From: Sperchopsis tessellata
Taxonomy: Eukaryota > Arthropoda > Insecta > Coleoptera > Hydrophilidae
NCBI GenBank assembly: GCA_033557685.1
Contig: JAWQRN010000325.1
Span: 1-31,415, forward strand
Length of the DNA: 31,415 bases
Direction: 5' to 3'
Shown here: piece by piece, positions 31,301 to 31,415 of the stretch
How positions within the stretch are numbered: position 1 is the stretch's first letter
Layout: each line of letters opens with the position of its first letter
Made by a program: the position numbers and the translations under genes
Notes under the pieces: generated by a model
Database searches by the model: none
Told to the model about the DNA's origin: nothing
What the model saw: only the letters and a program-made list of their open reading frames with translations

Positions 31301-31415
31301 ATGGTAGCAAGTTAGACAGTGGACCATACAAAATCAGTGCAGAAAATGACTTGGGACAAGATTCCGCTATTATTAAGATTCAAATTAGTGACCGCCCAGA
31401 TCCACCAAGGTTCCC
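1310..31415 (+). CDS. bt: Twitchin/projectin, internal part of a giant spliced gene (36 exons, both ends outside window)
   Basis: Giant sarcomeric protein of the titin-like family. In insects it links Z-disc and thick filament in flight muscle and lies along the A-band in other muscles. I joined 36 GT-AG exons with compatible phases (18,749 coding nt, about 6,250 residues, no internal stop). Domains in order: two RRPSL/DWP linker units, five Ig, fourteen Fn3-Fn3-Ig repeats, then Fn-Fn-Fn-Ig-Fn-Fn-Ig-Fn-Fn-Fn-Ig-Ig-Fn-Fn-Ig-Ig and the first residues of another Fn3. Fn3 domains show the PP.DDGG and YEFRV.A.N motifs; Ig domains show GEPPP...W and D(S/T)GKY.......N. Fourteen core repeats, and this intermediate order, match what is known of Drosophila projectin and separate it from titin, Sallimus and unc-89/obscurin. 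The start codon, kinase and stop codon are not in the window. Extra alternative linker exons may exist between the first two exons. Identity is very secure; single splice sites are read by eye. Confidence 0.95.
1845..1908 (-). ncRNA. Hammerhead ribozyme motif, copy 3 (inverted, probably inactive)
   Basis: On the minus strand, CTGATGAG (complement of 1887-1894) and CGAAAC (complement of 1868-1873) are kept. The strand that should read CCGTGTC before TGCAGC reads TGTAAC, so the stem III closing pair at the cleavage site is lost. Outer stem bases GGGAT/ATTCT are nearly kept. It looks like the same repeat inserted or duplicated head to head with copy 1. Confidence 0.65.
1959..2022 (+). ncRNA. Hammerhead ribozyme motif, type I, copy 1 (direct)
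   Basis: Core CTGATGAG at 1973-1980 and GAAAC at 1995-1999, with GTC|T cleavage predicted after 2007. Stem II is GAAG/CTTT around a TGGTATT loop. Stem III is ACA/TGT with a short loop. The inner stem I (GTGGTA/TACAGC) has one mismatch, and an outer stem GGGAT/ATTCC (1959-1963, 2018-2022) is complementary. The base before GAAA is T rather than the usual C, which leaves a weaker G-U pair. Confidence 0.75.
2291..2354 (+). ncRNA. Hammerhead ribozyme motif, type I, copy 2 (direct, best preserved)
   Basis: CTGATGAG at 2305-2312 and CGAAAC at 2326-2331, with GTC|T cleavage predicted after 2339. Inner stem I GTTGTA (2299-2304) pairs fully with TGCAGC (2340-2345), counting G-U pairs. Internal loops are GCA and ATTC. 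Outer stem I is GGGAT (2291-2295) with ATTCC (2350-2354). Stem II is GAAG/CTTC with a seven-base loop. Stem III is ACA/TGT with a CCG loop. All catalytic-core bases are present. Confidence 0.85.
3542..3576. repeat. Imperfect inverted repeat (hairpin)
   Basis: ATGGAAAGGAAAA (3542-3554) and TTTTCCTTCCAT (3565-3576) are complementary except for a one-base bulge, with a ten-base loop. It lies at the edge of the degraded minus-strand coding region. No function can be assigned. Confidence 0.6.
3570..4720 (-). pseudogene. Degraded minus-strand coding region, unidentified
   Basis: The clearest part is the minus-strand frame 4198 to 4013: 62 sense codons, then a stop, including NGQTFLESLRSLIAENLKSD. 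Upstream in the same frame the reading continues with coding-like text broken by stops at 4199-4201, 4238-4240 and 4283-4285, back to a good splice acceptor (tttttatttatag, exon start 4334). A matching donor (gaaac|gtaagt, exon end 4448) gives a 113-nt intron. The exon before it reads HFGEAMINADFSFLLL and needs a frameshift near 4495. Further coding-like pieces lie at 3570-3900. I do not recognise the protein. It is an old gene or mobile-element relic inside the twitchin intron. Confidence 0.4.
4190..4222. repeat. Perfect 14-bp inverted repeat (hairpin)
   Basis: CCATATTCCTTAGA (4190-4203) and its exact reverse complement (4209-4222) are separated by five bases. It lies in the degraded minus-strand coding region and overlaps one of its in-frame stops, so part of it may be a small templated duplication. 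Confidence 0.8.
6625..6705 (+). CDS. bt: Exon 2 in window: second RRPSL...DWP linker unit
   Basis: An 81-nt, phase 0-0 exon with a good pyrimidine tract (tttttctttatag) and donor gttgga. It encodes 27 residues beginning TPTSSRRPSLAELIPDWP and ending FERKE. It is a clear paralogue of the exon at 1310. Its symmetric phase means it can be skipped or included without breaking the frame. It joins in frame to the Ig exon at 7168. Confidence 0.88.
6706..7167 (+). other. Intron between linker exon and Ig A
   Basis: 462 nt with a normal donor (gttgga) and acceptor (tttttatag). The 65-codon ORF at 6721-6918 begins just after the donor and has no twitchin-like content, so I do not count it as coding. 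Confidence 0.75.
7168..7293 (+). CDS. bt: Exon 3: first half of Ig A (first Ig after the PEVK-like region)
   Basis: A 42-residue exon, phase 0-0, with acceptor ttttatag and donor gtaagt. It starts KQETFLKPLVDRYAKEGKDK and runs into the core Trp strand (KPKWLLRKD). The domain is completed by the exon at 8095, so the 801-nt intron falls inside the Ig fold just after the C strand. The ORF on the opposite strand here is a shadow. Confidence 0.92.
7294..8094 (+). other. Intron inside Ig A
   Basis: 801 nt between gtaagt and tttttag. I see no alternative exon, RNA gene or recognisable element in it. Confidence 0.75.
8095..8791 (+). CDS. bt: Exon 4: rest of Ig A, Ig B, Ig C
   Basis: A 697-nt exon, phase 0 in and 1 out. 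Residues 1-49 finish Ig A (SYQLII...DTGKYTIEISG). About 50-143 are Ig B with a canonical Cys pair (LECTVSS / GEYSCKLE) and WYKG. About 144-232 are Ig C, also with the Cys pair (VLLCELDD / GMYSCVSN) and WFKG. The true start is the acceptor at 8094/8095, upstream of the first ATG. The donor is t|gtaagt at 8792. Confidence 0.95.
8876..9229 (+). CDS. bt: Exon 5: Ig D and start of Ig E
   Basis: A 354-nt, phase 1-1 exon. It begins at Y-QNRFNKKLKD after acceptor tttgcag. Ig D has the core Trp in VWTFNGKP but only the F-strand Cys (EIKCESGK); the B-strand position is Ile. The exon then enters Ig E (KPEIDFPSTFEAP...IEVPYK) and ends at donor g|gtcagt. Confidence 0.92.
9333..9680 (+). CDS. bt: Exon 6: rest of Ig E, first half of first core Fn3 (R1 FnA)
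   Basis: A 348-nt, phase 1-1 exon from acceptor attatag. It finishes Ig E (DQSGPYQLKLSNGQG), which has no core tryptophan. It then opens the Fn3-rich core with DVPSVPQDV...SWKPPADDGGSPLLHYVVE. The donor is aaag|gtaggg. The following intron is only 63 nt and stays open in frame, so naive ORF calls read through it. Confidence 0.9.
9681..9743 (+). other. 63-nt in-frame intron within R1 FnA
   Basis: GTAGGG...TTTTTGCAG, length divisible by three and without an in-frame stop. If retained it would add 21 residues in a loop of the Fn3 domain. Domain alignment with the other Fn3 repeats supports removal. Confidence 0.85.
9744..9911 (+). CDS. bt: Exon 7: second half of R1 FnA
   Basis: A 168-nt, phase 1-1 exon after acceptor tttttgcag. 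It completes the Fn3 fold (TTFKVEGLIPKKTYKFRIRAVNKLGSSEP) and ends in the domain linker AKDPW. The donor is g|gtatgt. Domain length is normal (about 100 residues) only if the 63-nt intron before it is removed. Confidence 0.9.
9912..10539 (+). other. Intron between R1 FnA and R1 FnB
   Basis: 628 nt of AT-rich sequence with donor gtatgt and acceptor acgttacag. A tgcag at about 10456-10460 could be mistaken for an acceptor, but the following 80 bases do not resemble Fn3 sequence. Confidence 0.75.
10540..11739 (+). CDS. bt: Exon 8: R1 FnB, R1 Ig, R2 FnA, R2 FnB
   Basis: A 1,200-nt, phase 1-1 exon of 400 residues. Residues 1-100 are Fn3 (DEPSKPQNVEV...GPGEPSD). 101-197 are an Ig with GEPEPEVKW and DSGKYRLILSN. 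198-298 are Fn3 (KPTPPKGPL...GRWIPAGEV). 299-400 are Fn3 ending LCKHRN. The acceptor is gttacag and the donor t|gtaagt. The 94 or so bases of open frame upstream of 10540 are intron. Confidence 0.95.
11935..11958. repeat. (TA)n microsatellite in intron
   Basis: A run of alternating T and A within the 259-nt intron before R2 Ig, about 50 bases upstream of the acceptor. It may vary in length between individuals. Confidence 0.85.
11999..12898 (+). CDS. bt: Exon 9: R2 Ig, R3 FnA, R3 FnB
   Basis: A 900-nt, phase 1-1 exon. About 1-96 are Ig (LKPRIDREMFKS...GEPPPEIKWVW...DTGKYTLIAQN). 97-198 are Fn3 (KPSAPTGPLEVSGV...DPLTT). 199-300 are Fn3 (DEPGKPGTPEITDYD...KHRA). The acceptor is gatttcag after a (TA)n-bearing intron; the donor is c|gtgagt. 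Confidence 0.95.
12981..13262 (+). CDS. bt: Exon 10: R3 Ig (one domain, one exon)
   Basis: A 282-nt, phase 1-1 exon holding exactly one Ig domain (LKPRIDRTNLKPIIVRAGKP...GEPAPKIEWYQND...NTGVYKIRATNEHG). The acceptor is cattttag and the donor t|gtaagt. The positions of the canonical Ig cysteines are non-Cys, as in most core Ig domains here. Confidence 0.94.
13402..13421. repeat. Short tandem duplication in intron
   Basis: Two adjacent copies of ATGAGATGTT, ten bases before the acceptor of the R4 FnA exon, so they sit in the branch-point and pyrimidine-tract zone. Confidence 0.7.
13432..13731 (+). CDS. bt: Exon 11: R4 FnA
   Basis: A 300-nt, phase 1-1 single-domain exon: VPGKPKGPLKVDDV, KWEKPEDDGGKPVTGY, GRWVPVGRT, YQFRVKAINDEGESEPLE, ending AKNPY. 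The acceptor is ttatttta|g after a 10-base tandem duplication in the intron; the donor is g|gtttgt, a weaker match than its neighbours. Confidence 0.93.
13968..14134 (+). CDS. bt: Exon 12: first half of R4 FnB
   Basis: A 167-nt exon, phase 1 in and 0 out (DVPGKPGLPDIIDWD...NNGGAPITGYVIEKKEKFS...ILETY). The donor is tat|gtaagc. It is completed by the exon at 14300. This is one of few Fn3 domains in the core cut by an intron. Confidence 0.93.
14300..14435 (+). CDS. bt: Exon 13: second half of R4 FnB
   Basis: A 136-nt exon, phase 0 in and 1 out, too short to stand out on its own. It reads SPDTDAIVPGLKEGNTYQFR, then VRAVNKAGPGEPSDG, ending in the linker KARH. The acceptor is aatttttag and the donor t|gtaagt. 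It is required to give the Fn3 domain normal length and to restore phase for the next Ig. Confidence 0.93.
14518..15405 (+). CDS. bt: Exon 14: R4 Ig, R5 FnA, R5 FnB
   Basis: An 888-nt, phase 1-1 exon of 296 residues. An Ig (LRPLINREKLHTC...GEPPPTITWSF...HTGTYTIRAENESG) is followed by Fn3 (KPGKPEGPLDVTEV...GRWVPAGFV) and Fn3 (DISAPPGLPEIIDYD...GPSDPSEQ), ending AKPRF. The acceptor is tttatag and the donor t|gtaagt. Confidence 0.95.
15545..16126 (+). CDS. bt: Exon 15: R5 Ig, R6 FnA
   Basis: A 582-nt, phase 1-1 exon after a long T tract. The Ig (LKPLIDRTNLNTLTVKSG...GEPPPTITWFYEG...QTGKYTITAKNSVG) is followed by Fn3 (KPSKPKGPLDVSDV...GQWIPCGKS), ending AKNPF. The donor is g|gtaagt. Confidence 0.95.
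16127..16494 (+). other. Intron between R6 FnA and R6 FnB
   Basis: 368 nt, donor gtaagt, acceptor ttttcag. Slightly less AT-rich than its neighbours around 16180-16330, but I see no open frame or element. Confidence 0.75.
16495..16797 (+). CDS. bt: Exon 16: R6 FnB
   Basis: A 303-nt, phase 1-1 exon with exactly one Fn3 domain (DEPGKPGRPEPKDWDKDFVE, PPKDDGGAPIEKYI, YEFRIVAVNKAGPGEPSD, AKPRF). The acceptor is ttttcag and the donor t|gtaagt. Same length and phase as three other FnB exons in this gene. Confidence 0.95.
16912..18378 (+). CDS. bt: Exon 17: R6 Ig, R7 FnA, R7 FnB, R7 Ig, R8 FnA
   Basis: A 1,467-nt, phase 1-1 exon of 489 residues and five complete domains. Ig (LAPRIDRKNLQKKVLRVG...GEPPPKVVW), Fn3 (KPSKPKGPLKVSDV), Fn3 (EPDSPGKPDIKDWD), Ig (VAPKIDRSSLRDL...GEPPPSKTWFLN) and Fn3 (KPSAPEGPLRVSDV, ending AKNPF). 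The donor is g|gtgagt. No intron interrupts the R7 repeat. Confidence 0.96.
18467..18769 (+). CDS. bt: Exon 18: R8 FnB
   Basis: A 303-nt, phase 1-1 single Fn3 exon (DEPGSPGTPEVTDWDKDHVD, PPTNDGGSPITGYV, GEYEFRVRAVNAAGPGEPSA, CKPRK). The acceptor is ttattatag and the donor t|gtaagt. Confidence 0.95.
18829..19110 (+). CDS. bt: Exon 19: R8 Ig
   Basis: A 282-nt, phase 1-1 single Ig exon (LAPKIDRKNLKTITVKEG, GEPAPDVQWYHDNK, DTGIYKIVATNKFG). The acceptor is tattttag after a short intron of 59 nt; the donor is t|gtaagt. Confidence 0.95.
19196..19501 (+). CDS. bt: Exon 20: R9 FnA
   Basis: A 306-nt, phase 1-1 single Fn3 exon (KPGKPEGPLEVSDIHKDGC, KPKDDGGEPIEGYLVEKFD, YKFRVKALNKEGESEPLE, AKDPF). The acceptor is tttaacag and the donor a|gtaagt. 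Confidence 0.95.
19576..21651 (+). CDS. bt: Exon 21: R9 FnB, R9 Ig, R10 FnA-FnB-Ig, R11 FnA-FnB (largest exon)
   Basis: A 2,076-nt, phase 1-1 exon of 692 residues and seven domains: Fn3 (PSAPGAPEPEDW), Ig (LAPRIDRRHLHDI...GEPPPTVEWYYG), Fn3, Fn3 (DEPSPPGNLKATDWD), Ig (MAPKIDRTNLIEVR...GEPMPVTKWLLKG), Fn3 (VPSPPGGPLKVSDV) and Fn3 (DEPGKPGVPEITDYD...PKN). The preferred donor is c|gtaagt at 21652. A second in-frame donor lies 24 nt downstream. Confidence 0.96.
21710..22427 (+). CDS. bt: Exon 22: R11 Ig, R12 FnA, first part of R12 FnB
   Basis: A 718-nt exon, phase 1 in and 2 out. Ig (LAPKIDRNALLDIKIRVGQS...GEPPPSKTWEL), Fn3 (VPLPPEGPLKGDNV...GRWVPVGEA), then DRPGVPQATDWDKDHVDLEW of the next Fn3 up to EKRKKHG. 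The donor is gg|gtaagc. The intron interrupts the Fn3 between strands C and C', so the exon cannot be skipped cleanly. Confidence 0.94.
22503..23248 (+). CDS. bt: Exon 23: rest of R12 FnB, R12 Ig, R13 FnA
   Basis: A 746-nt exon, phase 2 in and 1 out. It starts PWEKAVEVPGNTP and completes the Fn3. An Ig follows (LAPSFNKSLLEDLVVKVGNR...PKPTAKWTINGKE...DTGRYTLTLTN), without the GEPPP motif of earlier repeats. The Fn3 (RPSPPQPPLEVSNV...SRGTWSDAGMS) ends AKNEF. The acceptor is aatatcag and the donor g|gtaaga. Confidence 0.94.
23249..23602 (+). other. Intron between R13 FnA and R13 FnB
   Basis: 354 nt, donor gtaaga, acceptor tttttcaag (AAG instead of the usual CAG/TAG). Nothing else is recognisable. 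Confidence 0.75.
23603..23905 (+). CDS. bt: Exon 24: R13 FnB
   Basis: A 303-nt, phase 1-1 single Fn3 exon (DEPGAPGKPAVTDWDKDHVD, PKNDGGSPVTGYII, YEFRIVATNAAGQSEPSE, AKARF). The acceptor is tttttcaag and the donor t|gtaaga. Confidence 0.95.
23965..24243 (+). CDS. bt: Exon 25: R13 Ig
   Basis: A 279-nt, phase 1-1 single Ig exon (LAPKIKTPLNDIRIKSGLIL, GEPTPEVQWTVG, DSGLYHLLLRNSSG). The donor is g|gtaaaa at 24244. A better-looking donor 48 nt downstream would leave an intron of only 32 nt, so I keep the upstream one. The acceptor is ctttacag. Confidence 0.9.
24324..24429 (+). CDS. bt: Exon 26: first third of R14 FnA
   Basis: A 106-nt exon, phase 1 in and 2 out, reading DRPAPPEGPLEYEEV...SWKPPKDNGGSEVT. 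The acceptor is tctctttag and the donor ac|gtaagt. It has no usable ATG and is too short for standard ORF filters. It is needed to complete the Fn3 continued at 24608. Confidence 0.93.
24461..24552. repeat. Small foldback element in intron of R14 FnA
   Basis: Terminal arms CTATTGCTAGA (24461-24471) and TCTAGCAATAG (24542-24552) are perfect inverted repeats. An inner pair GTGCTC/GAGCAC lies between them. The 92-bp unit occupies half of a 178-nt intron. It could be a tiny inverted-repeat transposon relic or a structured intron; no target-site duplication is obvious. Confidence 0.55.
24608..24813 (+). CDS. bt: Exon 27: rest of R14 FnA
   Basis: A 206-nt exon, phase 2 in and 1 out. It reads AYVIEKRDLTHGGGWVPAVN, then YEFRVFAENLQGRSEPLN, ending AKNQY. 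The acceptor is atttttag and the donor g|gtaatt. The ORF seen from 24711 is only its 3' part. Confidence 0.93.
24890..25192 (+). CDS. bt: Exon 28: R14 FnB
   Basis: A 303-nt, phase 1-1 single Fn3 exon (DVPGKPGKPELLDSDKDHIK, PISNGGSPILGYDIERRD, YEYRVAAVNAAGPGKPSD, AKPMK). The acceptor is ttttttcag and the donor g|gtatgt. Confidence 0.95.
25467..25624 (+). CDS. bt: Exon 29: first half of R14 Ig
   Basis: A 158-nt exon, phase 1 in and 0 out (EKPKLWLDALIGRKIKVRAG, GAPTPTVEWLKTG, SNRVS). The acceptor is tctacag and the donor a|gtaagt. It is completed at 25741. This is the only core-repeat Ig split by an intron in this window. Confidence 0.93.
25741..26470 (+). CDS. bt: Exon 30: rest of R14 Ig, intermediate-region Fn3 1 and Fn3 2
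   Basis: A 730-nt exon, phase 0 in and 1 out. Residues 1-45 finish the Ig (DTGKYTIHAKNEYG). Then come Fn3 (KPGIPKGPLQVTATT...GGGDITGYIVEV) and Fn3 (DPPEAPSQPEVTGYTPS...TYSGGKPVTGYYVEK). The acceptor is tctgtacag and the donor t|gtaagt. The regular Fn-Fn-Ig register ends here, because a third Fn3 follows instead of an Ig. Confidence 0.94.
26615..27502 (+). CDS. bt: Exon 31: intermediate Fn3 3, Ig, Fn3 4
   Basis: An 888-nt, phase 1-1 exon. Fn3 (KPDAPEPPKADRITKDSV...KFDGGSKLKGYIL) is followed by Ig (MDLGGIRDITVRAGEDFSIH...PKPTAAWFAND...DSGQYRLQLKN) and Fn3 (RPGKPENLRADEF...GGGDVTNYVIEK). The acceptor is atttcag and the donor g|gtaaga. Confidence 0.95.
27562..27748 (+). CDS. bt: Exon 32: first part of intermediate Fn3 5
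   Basis: A 187-nt exon, phase 1 in and 2 out (DVPAAPGSPRGIETSED...PRHDGGSPITGYVIEKRL...PDLTH). The acceptor is cttttcag and the donor aa|gtatga. There is no ATG-initiated ORF for it, so its support is homology and phase with the exon at 27805. Confidence 0.92.
27805..28345 (+). CDS. bt: Exon 33: rest of Fn3 5, Ig, start of Fn3 6
   Basis: A 541-nt exon, phase 2 in and 0 out. It completes Fn3 5 (VINLIENHEYEFRVAAVNAA). Then comes Ig (PSAPKITSDLSIRDMVVIAG...PKPKASWTINGDE...DTGSYTIKLTN) and the first strands of the next Fn3 (KPQRPQGPLDVSDI...DDGGSPITNYIVEKLDING). The donor is gga|gtaagt. The open frame past 28345 is intron. Confidence 0.93.
28346..28717 (+). other. Intron within intermediate Fn3 6
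   Basis: 372 nt, donor gtaagt, acceptor attttcag. The upstream reading frame runs open into the intron for nearly 200 bases, but the translation there loses all Fn3 similarity at 28345. Confidence 0.8.
28718..29768 (+). CDS. bt: Exon 34: rest of Fn3 6, Fn3 7, Fn3 8, Ig
   Basis: A 1,051-nt exon, phase 0 in and 1 out. It starts IWVKACSFVRNTHYDVMG and completes Fn3 6. Then Fn3 (VPDAPGAPRVTDWD), Fn3 (VPSPPNNPKVVKVG...NDGGSKITGYVIEK) and a canonical-Cys Ig (CTFECEASGKPAPTYRWLRN / DYTCEASN). The coding start is the acceptor at 28717/28718; the Met at 28766 is internal. Confidence 0.94.
29833..31002 (+). CDS. bt: Exon 35: Ig, intermediate Fn3 9, Fn3 10, Ig
   Basis: A 1,170-nt, phase 1-1 exon. Ig (PPRIDRLPNDLYLPEGDN...DDAGIYNLHVKNDSG) lacks the core Trp. 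Two Fn3 follow (PGPPNGPLDVSDI; VPSKPGTPKVTEVG), then a canonical-Cys Ig (EFKCEISGIPKPTVTWYKG / EYVCRAVN). The acceptor is attgcag and the donor a|gtaagt. Confidence 0.94.
31103..31415 (+). CDS. bt: Exon 36 (cut by window end): Ig and first residues of the pre-kinase Fn3
   Basis: The exon starts T-APKLNIPPRFRDTAY after acceptor atttcag. It has a full Ig without the Cys pair (GHPKPRITWVREG, DSGPYKISAENDLG), then DRPDPPRF, the usual opening of an Fn3. It runs off the end. In this family the Fn3 starting here is followed by the twitchin kinase domain, which should lie just past the window. Confidence 0.93.

Overview
The window is AT-rich animal DNA with many short GT-AG introns. It carries, on the + strand, a large internal part of one giant muscle gene: the insect twitchin/projectin gene (bent, bt). 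I read 36 exons whose phases all agree. They encode about 6,250 residues and stay open through the last base. The 5' end of the gene (N-terminal Ig block, most of the PEVK-like region) and its 3' end (last Fn3, kinase, C-terminal Ig domains) lie outside. The domain order and sequence point to an insect; I cannot name the order or species from sequence alone.

Layout. 1-7167 is mostly intronic and very AT-rich, with two tiny exons (1310-1393 and 6625-6705). Each encodes a linker unit of the form RRPSL...DWP, from the end of the extensible PEVK-like region. 7168-9540 encodes five tandem Ig domains. 9538-25875 encodes 14 consecutive Fn3-Fn3-Ig super-repeats, the thick-filament core of projectin. 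From 25876 the pattern changes to Fn-Fn-Fn-Ig-Fn-Fn-Ig-Fn-Fn-Fn-Ig-Ig-Fn-Fn-Ig-Ig-(Fn starts). This is the intermediate region that leads to the kinase in this family.

The large 5' intron holds the least expected material. At 1791-2451 there is a composite repeat with three copies of a type I hammerhead ribozyme motif. Two are in direct orientation with predicted cleavage sites exactly 332 nt apart, and one is inverted with a damaged cleavage site. This is the layout of an animal retrozyme or Penelope-associated ribozyme repeat. A decayed hammerhead-like motif may also sit at 18-58. On the minus strand, about 3570-4720, there is a degraded coding region with in-frame stops, a frameshift and a recognisable intron. 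I could not identify it.

The domains form one polypeptide. The Ig/Fn3 super-repeats bind along the myosin filament, the PEVK-like linkers give elasticity between Z-disc and A-band, and the kinase just past the window is the enzymatic end. There is no sign of bacterial-type operons, CRISPR, tRNA or rRNA genes.
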